A stretch of 64,000 bases of DNA from Geodermatophilus sp. DF01-2 (lineage in GTDB: Bacteria; Actinomycetota; Actinomycetes; Mycobacteriales; Geodermatophilaceae). This document shows, one piece after another, positions 50,924 through 60,109 of the stretch. Under the pieces are notes generated by a model. That model was not told the origin of the DNA, searched no databases, and was given only the letters and a program-made list of their open reading frames with translations. Location: the NCBI RefSeq assembly GCF_004571065.1, contig NZ_SPQN01000004.1, positions 58,486 to 122,485 of the forward strand, written 5' to 3'. The translations under genes were made by a program, and so were the position numbers. Each line of letters starts with the position of its first letter. The first letter of the stretch is position 1.

Positions 50924-52129
50924 ATGGCGCCCAGACCAGACCCGCGCACCGGACTCCCCGTCGTGGCCATGGTCGGCGGCGGCCAGCTGGCCCGGATGAC
51001 CCACCAGGCCGCCATCGCGCTCGGCCAGTCGCTGCGGGTGCTCTCCACCGGCCCCGACGAGTCCGCGGCCCTCGTCGCCGCCGACGTCCGCCTCGGCGAC
51101 CACCGGGACCTGGACGCCCTCCTCGGCCTCGCCGACGGCGCCACCGTGGTCACCTTCGACCACGAGCACGTGCCCACCGAGCACCTGTGCAGCCTGGCGG
51201 CGGCCGGGCACCGGGTCGCGCCCGGCCCGGACGCGCTGGTGCACGCCCAGGACAAGCTGGTCCTGCGCCGGGCGCTGGCCGAGGCCGGGGAGCCGCAGCC
51301 GGCGTGGGCCGAGGTCGCCTCCGTCGACGAGGTCGCCGCGTTCGGCGCCCGGCACGGCTGGCCGGTGGTCCTGAAAACGCCGCGCGGCGGCTACGACGGC
51401 AGGGGCGTCTTCGTGGTGGACGACGCCGCCGCGGCCGCCGAGCTGCTCGAGCGGCACGGCACCCTCCTGGCCGAGGAGCGGGTGCGCCTGCTGCGGGAGC
51501 TGGCCGCCGTCGTCGCCCGCTCGCCGTTCGGGCAGGTCGCCGTCTGGCCGGTGGTCGAGACCGTCCAACGCGACGGCATCAACACCGAGGTACTGGCGCC
51601 GGCGCCCGGGCTCGACGAGGCCGCCGCGACCGCCGCCCAGGAGCTCGCGGTGCGGGTCGCCGAGCGGATCGGCGTCGTCGGGGTGCTCGCGGTCGAGCTG
51701 TTCGAGACCCCGGACGGCGTCCTGGTCAACGAGCTGGCGATGCGGCCGCACAACTCCGGGCACTGGACCATCGAGGGCTCTCGGACCAGCCAGTTCGAGC
51801 AGCACCTGCGCGCCGTCCTCGACTACCCGCTGGGCGCGACGGCGATGACCGCGCCGGTGGTGGTGATGGCCAACGTCCTCGGCGGGCGCACGGCCGAGGA
51901 GGGCTGGACCGGGCCGGGGCTGGACGAGCGGGTGCACCACCTCATGGCGCACTGGCCCGACGTGAAGCTGCACTGGTACGGCAAGGGTCAGCGCCCCGGC
52001 CGCAAGCTCGGCCACGTGACGGCCCTGGGCGCCGACCTCGACGAGGTGCGCGCCCGGGCGGTGGCCGCGGCGCGCTACCTCGCCGACGGCGAGATCGACC
52101 CGGCGTTCCACTTCCCGTCCGAACACTGA
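50924..52129 (+). CDS. purK: 5-(carboxyamino)imidazole ribonucleotide synthase PurK
   Basis: ATP- and bicarbonate-dependent step of purine synthesis. 401 residues. [68 protein letters not shown] (ATP-grasp), [20 protein letters not shown] and [14 protein letters not shown] 50924. Next to purE, with which it works in sequence. Confidence 0.96.
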   Translation: MAPRPDPRTGLPVVAMVGGGQLARMTHQAAIALGQSLRVLSTGPDESAALVAADVRLGDHRDLDALLGLADGATVVTFDHEHVPTEHLCSLAAAGHRVAPGPDALVHAQDKLVLRRALAEAGEPQPAWAEVASVDEVAAFGARHGWPVVLKTPRGGYDGRGVFVVDDAAAAAELLERHGTLLAEERVRLLRELAAVVARSPFGQVAVWPVVETVQRDGINTEVLAPAPGLDEAAATAAQELAVRVAERIGVVGVLAVELFETPDGVLVNELAMRPHNSGHWTIEGSRTSQFEQHLRAVLDYPLGATAMTAPVVVMANVLGGRTAEEGWTGPGLDERVHHLMAHWPDVKLHWYGKGQRPGRKLGHVTALGADLDEVRARAVAAARYLADGEIDPAFHFPSEH

Positions 52130-52151
52130 GCACCGAGCACCGAGGAGCCCC

Positions 52152-52652
52152 GTGGACCCGATCGTCGGCATCGTCATGGGCAGCGACTCCGACTGGCCGA
52201 TGATGGAGCCCGCCGCGCAGGCGCTGACCGAGTTCGGCGTCCCGTACGAGGCGCACGTCGTCTCCGCGCACCGCACACCGCGCCGGATGCTCGAGTACGC
52301 GGAGTCCGCCGCCGGACGCGGCCTGCGGGTGGTCATCGCCGGCGCCGGAGGAGCGGCACACCTGCCCGGGATGGTCGCCGCGGCCACGCCGCTGCCGGTC
52401 ATCGGCGTCCCGCGGCCGCTGGACCGCCTCGACGGGCTGGACAGCCTGCTGTCGATCGTGCAGATGCCGGCCGGCGTGCCGGTGGCGACGGTCGCCATCG
52501 GCGGGGGGCGCAACGCCGGGCTGCTCGCCGTGCGCATCCTGGCCGCCGCCGATCCGGACCTGCGGGCCGCCGTCGAACGCTTCCAGGCCGACCTCGCCGA
52601 CTCGGTGCTCGCTCGCGACACGGCGTTGCAGGAGCGGCTCGCTTCCTCCTGA
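52152..52652 (+). CDS. purE: N5-carboxyaminoimidazole ribonucleotide mutase PurE
   Basis: Converts N5-CAIR to CAIR. 166 residues, GTG 52152. [58 protein letters not shown] and PVIGVPR are the class I PurE motifs including the active-site His. Follows purK after 22 bases. Confidence 0.96.
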   Translation: MDPIVGIVMGSDSDWPMMEPAAQALTEFGVPYEAHVVSAHRTPRRMLEYAESAAGRGLRVVIAGAGGAAHLPGMVAAATPLPVIGVPRPLDRLDGLDSLLSIVQMPAGVPVATVAIGGGRNAGLLAVRILAAADPDLRAAVERFQADLADSVLARDTALQERLASS

Positions 52653-52665
52653 TACGAGGGCGTCC

Positions 52666-52671
52666 TACGAT
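52666..52671 (+). promoter_or_regulatory. Putative -10 element of the acyl-CoA dehydrogenase gene (leaderless)
   Basis: TACGAT ends 6 bases before the GTG at 52678, consistent with a leaderless transcript. No ribosome site precedes the GTG. No strong -35 seen. Confidence 0.45.
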
Positions 52672-52677
52672 TTACCG

Positions 52678-53835
52678 GTGGGTAACAACGCTGTGGGGCT
52701 GTACGCCCTGACCGAGGAGCACGAGGCGATCCGCGACGCGGTCCGTGACATCGCCGAGCGGGAGATCGCGCCGCACGCCGCCGAGGTGGACGCCGAGTCG
52801 CGGTACCCCGTCGAGGCGCAGAAGGCGCTGACCGCGGCCGGCTTCCACGCCACCCACATCCCCGAGGCATACGGCGGCGAGGGTGCCGACGCGATCGCGA
52901 CGTGCATCGTCATCGAGGAGGTCGCCCGGGTCGACGTCAGCGCCTCGCTGATCCCGGCGGTCAACAAGCTCGGCTCGATGCCGGTGATCCTGTCGGCGTC
53001 GCACGACCTCAAGCAACAGGTGCTGCGTCCCATCGCCGCCGGCGACGCGATGATCAGCTACGGCCTGTCCGAGCGGGAGGCCGGCTCCGACGCCGCCGCG
53101 ATGAAGACCCGCGCCCGCAGGGACGGCGACAGCTGGGTCCTCAACGGCACCAAGGCCTGGATCACCAACTCGGGGGTCTCCGCGTGGTACACGGTCATGG
53201 CCGTCACCGATCCGGGGAAGGGCGCCAACGGCATCTCCGCCTTCGCCGTCCACCGGGACGACCCGGGCTTCGCCGTCGGCCCCAAGGAGCGCAAGATGGG
53301 GATCAAGGGCTCGCCCACCTGCGAGCTCTACTTCACCGACTGCACGATCCCGGCCGACCGGATCATCGGTGAGCCCGGCACCGGCTTCAAGACCGCGCTG
53401 CGGACCCTCGACTTCACCCGGCCGACCATCGGCGCGCAGGCCGTGGGCATCGCCCAAGGCGCGCTCGACGCGTCCGTGGCCTACGTCAAGGACCGCACAC
53501 AATTCGGCCGGTCGATCTCCGAGTTCCAGGGCGTGCAGTTCATGCTCGCCGACATGGACATGAGGATCGAGGCGGCCCGTCACCTCGTCTACGTCGCCGC
53601 GGCCGCCGGTGAGCAGGGCCGCCCGGACGTCACCCGGGTCTCGGCCTCGGCCAAGGCGTTCGCCTCCGACGTCGCCATGCAGGTCACCACCGACGCCGTC
53701 CAGCTGTTCGGTGGCGCCGGCTACACCCAGGACTTCCCGGTCGAGCGGATGATGCGCGACGCCAAGATCACCCAGATCTACGAGGGCACCAACCAGGTCC
53801 AGCGCATGGTGATCGCCCGCAGCCTGCTGCGCTGA
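52678..53835 (+). CDS. Acyl-CoA dehydrogenase
   Basis: FAD-dependent alpha,beta-dehydrogenation of acyl-CoA. 385 residues. N-terminal ALTEEHEAIRDAVRDIAERE, middle ISYGLSEREAGSDAAAMKTR, WITNSGVSAWYTVMAVTDP, C-terminal RTLDFTRPTIGAQAVGIAQG and the catalytic Glu in KITQIYEGTNQVQRMVIAR. Purine genes precede but are unrelated; the CoA transferase at 54858 may act in the same fatty or keto acid use. Stop overlaps a family A repeat. Confidence 0.93.
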   Translation: MGNNAVGLYALTEEHEAIRDAVRDIAEREIAPHAAEVDAESRYPVEAQKALTAAGFHATHIPEAYGGEGADAIATCIVIEEVARVDVSASLIPAVNKLGSMPVILSASHDLKQQVLRPIAAGDAMISYGLSEREAGSDAAAMKTRARRDGDSWVLNGTKAWITNSGVSAWYTVMAVTDPGKGANGISAFAVHRDDPGFAVGPKERKMGIKGSPTCELYFTDCTIPADRIIGEPGTGFKTALRTLDFTRPTIGAQAVGIAQGALDASVAYVKDRTQFGRSISEFQGVQFMLADMDMRIEAARHLVYVAAAAGEQGRPDVTRVSASAKAFASDVAMQVTTDAVQLFGGAGYTQDFPVERMMRDAKITQIYEGTNQVQRMVIARSLLR

Positions 53836-53909
53836 TGAAGGACCCCGTCCTCCTCACCACTCGCAGGCTCGCGGCGAGCCTCTGGACGGGGCCACTTCGG
53901 GACGGGGCC
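53833..53909. repeat. Dispersed repeat family A, copy after acyl-CoA dehydrogenase
   Basis: Starts on the stop TGA (TGATGAAGGACCCCGTCC), centre CACTCGCAGGCTCGCGGCGA, then CTGGACGGGGCCACTTCGGG and ACGGGGCCT, ending on the stop of the minus-strand DUF1028 gene. Thus it fills the convergent gap exactly and could terminate both genes. Confidence 0.85.
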
Positions 53910-54731
53910 TCAGTCCAGCAGGCGGGACACTCCGGCCAGCCGGGCGTCGCCGGCCATCGCGGTCAGCCACGCCGACCAGCCGGGCCGGGCGCGCATCGCC
54001 TCCAGGGCGCCGCGCGCCGCGGCCCGGTCGCCGCGCTGCGAGGCGGCCAGTGCGGCGTAGAGGTCGCGGGCGCCCTCGGGGGCGAACAGCGCCAGGGTCT
54101 CGTAGTCCCGCTCGTCGTAGGCCCGCTGCAGGTTGCGCAGCATCCGCAGCTGGGCCACCGGATCGCCGGAGTCGTCGACCCGCAGGTCCATGCGCACGCC
54201 GTCGTCCTCCTCGCTGGCCGGTGTCCCGCTGACCACCAGCAGCGCCGCGGACTGGCGGCCTCGCACGTCTCCACCGGCGTCCTGGCCGGCGGTCAGCGCG
54301 GCCAGCAGCCGGTCGGGCAGGTTGCCGCGGGCGGCGGTGAACGCCTGCGCCATCGCCGGCAGCACCTCCGGCGAGGCGAGCATGTTGCCCTGCACGCTCA
54401 TGTGCTCGCCGAGCAGGTGGCCGCTGACCGGGAACGAGCCGCGCCCGGTGTCGGCGGCCACCCGGCCGCACGCGTCGAGGACGGCGATCTGCCGGTCGAC
54501 GTCCTCGGCCGCGTGCGCCGCCGCCCGCACCAGGTCGGTCGGGTCGGCGCCCTCGGCGAGCCCGGCCAGCAGCGACTGGCCGAGCCCGCGCCGGCTGCGG
54601 GCCTGGACCGCGACCACGCCGACGCCCGGCCGGGCGCTGGGCACCGCCCGGCCGACGGCGAGGATGCACGAGGAGACCGCGATCCCCAGCTCGCCGGTCG
54701 CCAGGTCCCGGGCGACGACGGAGAAGGTCAC
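53910..54731 (-). CDS. DUF1028 family protein (Ntn-hydrolase-like)
   Basis: 273 residues. MTFSVVARDLATGELGIAVS, VPSARPGVGVVAVQARSRRG, LGQSLLAGLAEGADPTDLVR, YPVSGHLLGEHMSVQGNMLA-type SVQGNMLASPEVLPAMAQAF are the DUF1028 core; extra C-terminal about 70 residues with a peptidoglycan-independent helical repeat (DYETLALFAPEGARDLYAAL). Family function is unproven; structural relation to Ntn hydrolases is known. Confidence 0.9.
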   Translation of the reverse strand: MTFSVVARDLATGELGIAVSSCILAVGRAVPSARPGVGVVAVQARSRRGLGQSLLAGLAEGADPTDLVRAAAHAAEDVDRQIAVLDACGRVAADTGRGSFPVSGHLLGEHMSVQGNMLASPEVLPAMAQAFTAARGNLPDRLLAALTAGQDAGGDVRGRQSAALLVVSGTPASEEDDGVRMDLRVDDSGDPVAQLRMLRNLQRAYDERDYETLALFAPEGARDLYAALAASQRGDRAAARGALEAMRARPGWSAWLTAMAGDARLAGVSRLLD

Positions 54732-54784
54732 GGAGCCTCCTCGCTGGCCCTCGTCGGCCCCGTGCTATGAGGTGCCGTGTCCCT

Positions 54785-54810
54785 GTGTGACCTCGCGAGC
54801 TCGGTCACAC
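54785..54810. terminator. Palindrome downstream of the CoA-transferase genes
   Basis: GTGTGACC-TCGCGAGCTC-GGTCACAC: 8-base perfect arms around the same TCGCGAGCTC core seen in the stop-to-start repeat modules at 4405 and 6984. Lies 48 bases beyond the scoB stop on the minus strand; likely terminator or remnant of that repeat. Confidence 0.6.
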
Positions 54811-54857
54811 GGCCTCCTCGCCGGCGCGCGCCGGATCCGGCGGGACGACGGAGCGAC

Positions 54858-55526
54858 TCACACGGTCGCCGGCAGCGGCATCTCCCGCACGTCGTCGGCG
54901 ACGGTCAGCGGGGCGCCGGTCTTCTCGACCACCTCGTCGACGGGCACGCCCGGGGCGGTCTCGCGGAGGGTGAAGCCGTCACCGGTGACGTCGACGACGG
55001 CGAGGTCGGTGACGACGCGGTCGACGCACGCCTTGCCGGTCAGCGGCAGGGTGCACTCCTGAACCAGCTTCGGGGACCCGTCGCGGGCCACGTGCTCCAT
55101 CATGATGATCACCCGGCGGGCGCCGTGGACGAGGTCCATCGCGCCACCCATGCCGTTGACCATCTTGCCGGGGATGAGCCAGTTGGCGAGGTCCCCGCGC
55201 GGGTTGACCTGCATCGCGCCGAGGACGGCGAGGTCGAGGTGGCGGCCGCGGATCATGCCGAACGAGAGCGAGGAGTCGAAGAAGGACGCGCCGGGCAGGA
55301 TCGTGACGGTCTCCTTGCCGGCGTTGATCAGGTCCGGGTCCTCCTCGCCCTCGTAGGGGTAGGGGCCCACCCCGAGGACGCCGTTCTCCGAGTGCAGCAC
55401 CACGTGCACTCCGTCGGGCACGAAGTTCGGCACCAGGGTCGGCATGCCGATGCCCAGGTTGACGTACGCGCCGTCGGTGAGCTCGAGCGCGACGCGGGCG
55501 GCGAGCTGGTCGCGGTTCAGGGCCAT
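54858..55526 (-). CDS. scoB: 3-oxoacid CoA-transferase subunit B
   Basis: Moves CoA between succinate and a 3-keto acid. 222 residues; [19 protein letters not shown], and [12 protein letters not shown] with the catalytic glutamate; [24 protein letters not shown] [23 protein letters not shown] 55526, one base after the subunit A stop. Substrate (acetoacetate or 3-oxoadipate) cannot be fixed from the sequence. Confidence 0.93.
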   Translation of the reverse strand: MALNRDQLAARVALELTDGAYVNLGIGMPTLVPNFVPDGVHVVLHSENGVLGVGPYPYEGEEDPDLINAGKETVTILPGASFFDSSLSFGMIRGRHLDLAVLGAMQVNPRGDLANWLIPGKMVNGMGGAMDLVHGARRVIIMMEHVARDGSPKLVQECTLPLTGKACVDRVVTDLAVVDVTGDGFTLRETAPGVPVDEVVEKTGAPLTVADDVREMPLPATV

Positions 55527-55527
55527 G

Positions 55528-56334
55528 TCAGTTGACTCCCTCGACGGTGGCCTCCTCGCCGGCGGCCGCGAGCGGCGCCGCCGACGGGCGGGGACGGGTG
55601 GTGCGCTTCTCGATCCGCTTGCCCTCGGGTCCGACGACGACCACCCGGTCGACGAAGACCCCGGGCAGGTGCACGTCCTCGGGCCGGATACCGCCCGGCT
55701 CGACCAGCTCCTCGACCTCGGCGATGGTGACCCGCCCGGCCATCCCGGCCAGCGGATTGAAGTTGCGCGCCGACTCGTGGAAGACCAGGTTGCCGTGCCG
55801 GTCGCCGACCGCGGCCCGGACCAGGCCGAAGTCGGCGCTCAGCGCGGTCTCGAGCACGTACTGCCGACCGTCGAACTCGCGGATCTCCTTGGGCGCGGAG
55901 GTCTCGACGACGTTGCCCTCGGCGCCGTAGCGGACCGGGATGCCGCCGTCGGCGACCATCGTGCCCACCCCGGTCGGGGTGTAGAAGGCGGGGATGCCGG
56001 TGCCACCGGCGCGCAGCCGCTCGGCCAGCGTGCCCTGGGGGGTCAGCTCGACCGACAGCTCCCCGGACAGGTACAGCCGGGCCAGCTCCTTGTTGCCGCC
56101 GACGAAGGAGCTGATCGTCCGGGTGATCCGCCCGGCGTAGAGGAGCACGCCGAGGGCCTGGTCGTCCACACCGCAGTTGTTGCTGATCGTCGTCAGACCG
56201 GACGCGCCCTGCTCCAGCAGCGCATCGATCAGCGCGACCGGAACACCGCACAACCCGAAACCGCCGACCGCGAGCATCGCGCCGTCCGGGATGTCGGCCA
56301 CCGCCTCAGCGGCGCTGCCCACCACCTTGTCCAT
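55528..56334 (-). CDS. scoA: 3-oxoacid CoA-transferase subunit A
   Basis: 268 residues, ATG 56334. [98 protein letters not shown] polar tail of about 30 residues is added at the C-terminus. Forms the heteromer with the next gene. Confidence 0.93.
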   Translation of the reverse strand: MDKVVGSAAEAVADIPDGAMLAVGGFGLCGVPVALIDALLEQGASGLTTISNNCGVDDQALGVLLYAGRITRTISSFVGGNKELARLYLSGELSVELTPQGTLAERLRAGGTGIPAFYTPTGVGTMVADGGIPVRYGAEGNVVETSAPKEIREFDGRQYVLETALSADFGLVRAAVGDRHGNLVFHESARNFNPLAGMAGRVTIAEVEELVEPGGIRPEDVHLPGVFVDRVVVVGPEGKRIEKRTTRPRPSAAPLAAAGEEATVEGVN

Positions 56335-56376
56335 GCAGGAACCCCACCGTCCGTCCGGGCGGCTGGGGCACCTGCG

Positions 56377-57162
56377 TCAGGCAGGGCGGCCCAGCTCGCG
56401 GATGCCGTCGATCGTCCGGCCGAGCGTAGCGGTGACCCGCTCGGCGGACGCACGCCCCGGCAGCAGCGACGGGTCGGGGGAGCGGACCAGCACGATCGAC
56501 GCGCCGGCGGCCAGCGGGGCCAGCAGCCACGCCACCGGGCCCGCCTCGGCGGCGGTGCGGTCGTCGACCAGCACCCGGTCGCCGGCGACCAGGCCCAGCC
56601 GCCCGGCCAGCTCCCGCGCGGTCTCCACCAGGCCCCCGAGGGTCAGCTCCAGCCCGCCCAGCAGCAGTCCGGGGGCGGCCGGGTCGGGCTGTTGCCACGG
56701 AGCGAAGACGTCGCCGTGCGCGCGCACCTCGAGGGCGAAGTCGCGGGCCGGGCCGGCGTACCCGGTCATGCCCATCCCGAGCGGGTGCAGGGAGAGGCCG
56801 AGCAGCTCGGGGAGGTCCTGCTCCTCGAGGGGGGCGAGCCGGTCCTGCGCGGCCAGGACGACGTCGGCGTCGCCGAGCCGGCCGTCGTCCTCGGCCGCGG
56901 TGTCGAGGACGGCGGCTCCGCAGCTCCACACCGCCAGCAGGACGGCCGCGGTCTGCCAGTGCACGGGCAGCGCGACGGCGACGGTGCTGCCGCCGGTGAC
57001 GTCGAACTCGTCCTGGAGCAGGTTGGCCGTCTTGGCCACCCAGTTGGCCAGGGTGGTCGCCGACAGCTCGACCCGCTCACCGCTGACGTCGTCGTAGGAG
57101 GTCACCAGCGGGGCGGCGGCGTCCCGGCGCAGGGCGCCGGCGAGCAGGTCGGCGGGCGTCAT
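56377..57162 (-). CDS. TIGR03089 family protein
   Basis: 261 residues from ATG 57162. Actinobacterial family related to the N-terminal part of AMP-binding enzymes: LATTLANWVAKTANLLQDEF-type helix, VAVALPVHWQTAAVLLAVWS, AEDDGRLGDADVVLAAQDRL, RVLVDDRTAAEAGPVAWLLA. The ATP-binding signatures of active adenylate-forming enzymes are lacking. Often found beside LytR-CpsA-Psr genes, as here (26 bases downstream of one on the same strand). Confidence 0.85.
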   Translation of the reverse strand: MTPADLLAGALRRDAAAPLVTSYDDVSGERVELSATTLANWVAKTANLLQDEFDVTGGSTVAVALPVHWQTAAVLLAVWSCGAAVLDTAAEDDGRLGDADVVLAAQDRLAPLEEQDLPELLGLSLHPLGMGMTGYAGPARDFALEVRAHGDVFAPWQQPDPAAPGLLLGGLELTLGGLVETARELAGRLGLVAGDRVLVDDRTAAEAGPVAWLLAPLAAGASIVLVRSPDPSLLPGRASAERVTATLGRTIDGIRELGRPA

Positions 57163-57187
57163 TCCCGCATCGTGCCCCGCCGCCGGC

Positions 57188-58756
57188 TCAGTTGATGCAG
57201 GTGGTGTCGGCGGCGGTGCGGGCGTCCTCGCCCTCGGCCGGCTCTTCGGGTGCGGGCGGGGTGACGGCCTGGCCGACCTCGGTGAAGTCCGACCCCAGCA
57301 CCAGGTGCACGGTGCCCGAGGTGGCGTCGTCGCTGACCTCCACGACCGCACCGGGGATGGCGCCGGCGAGCGCGGCGGCCATGGCCTCGTCGCCCGGGGC
57401 GTGCCGGACGACGGTGCGCTCGTAGTCGGTGGAGTCGGCGTTGCCGGTCCCGCCGACGACGAACCCGGCGCTCTCCAGCGCACCGGCGGCCTCGGCGGCC
57501 AGCCCGGTCACCCCGGAGCCGTTGTAGACGTCGACCGTGACCGCCGACGGAGCGACCGTCTCGGGGGCCTCGGGTGCGGCGTCCTCGGCCGGCGCCTCCC
57601 GCTCGGCGGAGAGCTCGGCGAAGAAGTCGTGCAGGGTGTCCTCGTCCTCGAGCCGGAGGATGTAGCGGCCCTGCTCGTCCTCGTCGTCGCCGACGTAGGG
57701 AATCGTCTGGAACTCGATGCTGCCGGCGGTCACCGACTGCATCCGCTCGGCCAGGTCGAACAGGTCGAGGCTCTGGTCGATGGTGAGCGACTGCGAGGCG
57801 GCCTCCACCAGCTCCCGTTGCTTGCCCAGGTCGAGCAGGACGTCGTCGGAGAGCATCTTCCGCAGCACGCCGGCGATGAAGACCTGCTGACGGACGATCC
57901 GGTCGAAGTCACCGCGCGGCAGGCCGTGGCGCTGCCGGACGAACTCCAACGCGTCCGCGCCGCTGATGGTCTGCACGCCGGCGGGGAAGACCGCCCCCGA
58001 CCAGCGCGAGTCGTCCACGGGCTCGCAGAGGTTGACCTCGACCCCGCCGACGACGGAGCTGAGGTTGAAGAAGCCGAGCAGGTCCACCTCGGCGTAGTGA
58101 TCGATCTGCAGGCCGGTGAGCCCGCTGATCGTCTGCACGAGCAGCTGGGCGCCGCCGGCCTGCCGCTCCTCGACGGAGGCGCTCTCCGGGGTGTCGGCGT
58201 ACCCGTAGGCGTAGGCGGCGTTGAGCTTGTCCCAGCCGTAGCCGGGGATCTGCACGTAGGAGTCGCGGGGGAAGGAGACGAAGGAGGCGCGCGAGCCGTC
58301 GGCCGGGATGTGCACCAGGATCATCGTGTCGGTGTTGATCCCGGAGTCCGCGCCGGCGTTGAGCTCGGCCAGCTGCTCCTCGCTCAGGTCCGCCCGGCTG
58401 TCGTTGCCGACCAGCAGCAGGTTCATCGCCTCCGGCGCCGCGCCGGTCCCGTCGTTGCCCGAGTCGGGGATGGCGTCGGTGCGGTTGACGGTGGCCTCGG
58501 CGACCTGACCCAGGTACCACCCCCAGCCGGAGCCGGCGAGCAGGACGACCGAGAGCACCCCGGCGACGGCCCGCGCCACCGTGGCGGCCCGGCCGGTGCG
58601 ACGCCGCGGGGCGGGGCCCTCCTGCTCGGGTCCGTCGACGGCCTGGTGCCGTGACCGGGAGCGCGAGGAGCCGGAGCGGCCCGCGCGCGGGTCCAGGCGG
58701 GCCGGCAGCGGCCGGCCGGCGCCCGACGCGGACGGTCCGGGGGTTCTCGGGCTCAC
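57188..58756 (-). CDS. LytR-CpsA-Psr family wall-polymer ligase with LytR_C domain
   Basis: Attaches polyprenyl-linked glycopolymers to peptidoglycan outside the membrane. 522 residues from GTG 58756. Basic Arg-rich cytoplasmic part, membrane helix AGVLSVVLLAGSGWGWYLG, LCP domain with MNLLLVGNDSRAD, DTMILVHIPADG, VSFPRDSYVQIPGYGWDKLN, VEVNLCEPVDD, FVRQRHGLPRGDFDRIVRQQ; then LytR_C (VTVDVYNGSGVTGLAAEAAG) and a Pro/Glu tail ending CIN. The frame runs on far upstream but into the divergent rfbB gene only. Confidence 0.94.
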   Translation of the reverse strand: MSPRTPGPSASGAGRPLPARLDPRAGRSGSSRSRSRHQAVDGPEQEGPAPRRRTGRAATVARAVAGVLSVVLLAGSGWGWYLGQVAEATVNRTDAIPDSGNDGTGAAPEAMNLLLVGNDSRADLSEEQLAELNAGADSGINTDTMILVHIPADGSRASFVSFPRDSYVQIPGYGWDKLNAAYAYGYADTPESASVEERQAGGAQLLVQTISGLTGLQIDHYAEVDLLGFFNLSSVVGGVEVNLCEPVDDSRWSGAVFPAGVQTISGADALEFVRQRHGLPRGDFDRIVRQQVFIAGVLRKMLSDDVLLDLGKQRELVEAASQSLTIDQSLDLFDLAERMQSVTAGSIEFQTIPYVGDDEDEQGRYILRLEDEDTLHDFFAELSAEREAPAEDAAPEAPETVAPSAVTVDVYNGSGVTGLAAEAAGALESAGFVVGGTGNADSTDYERTVVRHAPGDEAMAAALAGAIPGAVVEVSDDATSGTVHLVLGSDFTEVGQAVTPPAPEEPAEGEDARTAADTTCIN

Positions 58757-59116
58757 GTGGACGTCCTTCCCTCTGCTCTGGTCCGGGCCGCGGCGGTGGC
58801 GACACGTCCCCGCCCGGGGCCCACCCGACCGCCGTCGTCCGGCGGCGGGCAGTGCCGGAGGCTGTTGGCGATGGTAGGTGCCGGACGGCCTCTCCGGCCC
58901 GTGCGAGGGGGTCGCACGGGACGGTTGGGACGAACGGGACGCGCCTGCCTGCCGGGACCGGCGCCGGCGGTCGCCCGGGAGCGGCGGACGAGGCCCGGAC
59001 CGCGGTGCCACCTGCGGCGACGTCGGCCAGGCGGCGCCGGCCACCGTCGGCGGGCACGACACGCCTCGCTCACCGGGTGGATGCCCCGGACGTCCCCCGA
59101 CGGGAGGATCGGGCTC
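58757..59116. other. Divergent interval between LCP gene and rfbB
   Basis: 360 bases, no gene. Contains a 9-base inverted repeat CCCGTGCGA-GGGGG-TCGCACGGG (58898-58920), possibly an operator or terminator, and GGGAGGA (59102-59108) as the rfbB ribosome site. No clear -10/-35 pair. Confidence 0.5.
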
Positions 59117-60109
59117 ATGCGCGTGCTCGTCACCGGGGGAGCGGGTTTCATCGGCTCCCACTACGTCCGCACCCTGCTCACCGGGGGCTACCCCGGCTTC
59201 GAGGACGCCGTGGTGACCGTTTTCGACAAGCTGACCTACGCCGGCAACCTGGCCAACCTGGCGTCGGTGGCCGACTCGCCCCGCTACCGCTTCGTCCGCG
59301 GTGACATCTGCAGCGCCGCCGACCTCGACGCAGCGCTGCCCGGGCACGACGTCGTCCTGAACTTCGCCGCCGAGTCGCACGTCGACCGCTCGATCGCCGG
59401 GGCGTCGGAGTTCGTGCTCACCAACGTCCTCGGTGCCCAGCAGGTCTTCGAGGCCGCGCTGCGCCACGGCGTCCGCCGCGTCGTGCACGTGTCCACCGAC
59501 GAGGTGTACGGCTCGATCGAGGAGGGTTCCTGGACCGAGGACCACGTCCTCGAGCCCAACTCCCCGTACTCCGCGGCCAAGGCGGGCGGCGACCTGGTCG
59601 CCCGCGCCTACGCCAAGACCTACGGGCTGGACATCTCGATCACCCGGTGCAGCAACAACTACGGGCCGTACCACTTCCCGGAGAAGGTCATCCCGCTGTT
59701 CGTCACCAACCTGCTCGACGGGCAGCGGGTGCCGCTCTACGGCGAGGGCGCCAACGTCCGCGACTGGCTGTTCGTCGACGACCACTGCCGCGGCATCCAG
59801 CTCGTCCTGGAGAAGGGCCGGCCGGGCGAGTTCTACAACATCGGCGGAGGCCGCGAGCTGTCCAACCGGGAGCTCACCGAGAAGCTGCTCGAGGCCACCG
59901 GCCGTGACTGGAGCTACGTGGAGGAGATCGTCGACCCGCGCGGCGGCGGCCATGACCTGCGCTACTCGGTCGACTACTCCAAGACCGCCGCCCTCGGCTA
60001 CGCCCCCCGGATGCCCTTCGAGGAGGGGCTGGCGCTCACCGTGCAGTGGTACCGCGACAACCGGGCCTGGTGGGAGCCGCTCAAGGCGGCGGCCACCGTC
60101 CGGGCGTGA
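59117..60109 (+). CDS. rfbB: dTDP-glucose 4,6-dehydratase RfbB
   Basis: Second step of dTDP-L-rhamnose synthesis. 330 residues, ATG 59117 after GGGAGGA. VLVTGGAGFIGSHYVRTLLT (NAD), HVSTDEVYGSIEEGSWTEDH, SPYSAAKAGGDLVARAYAKT (Tyr-x3-Lys), RCSNNYGPYHFPEKVIPLFV. Overlaps rfbD by 4 bases; rfbA and rfbC are not in the window. Confidence 0.96.
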   Translation: MRVLVTGGAGFIGSHYVRTLLTGGYPGFEDAVVTVFDKLTYAGNLANLASVADSPRYRFVRGDICSAADLDAALPGHDVVLNFAAESHVDRSIAGASEFVLTNVLGAQQVFEAALRHGVRRVVHVSTDEVYGSIEEGSWTEDHVLEPNSPYSAAKAGGDLVARAYAKTYGLDISITRCSNNYGPYHFPEKVIPLFVTNLLDGQRVPLYGEGANVRDWLFVDDHCRGIQLVLEKGRPGEFYNIGGGRELSNRELTEKLLEATGRDWSYVEEIVDPRGGGHDLRYSVDYSKTAALGYAPRMPFEEGLALTVQWYRDNRAWWEPLKAAATVRA

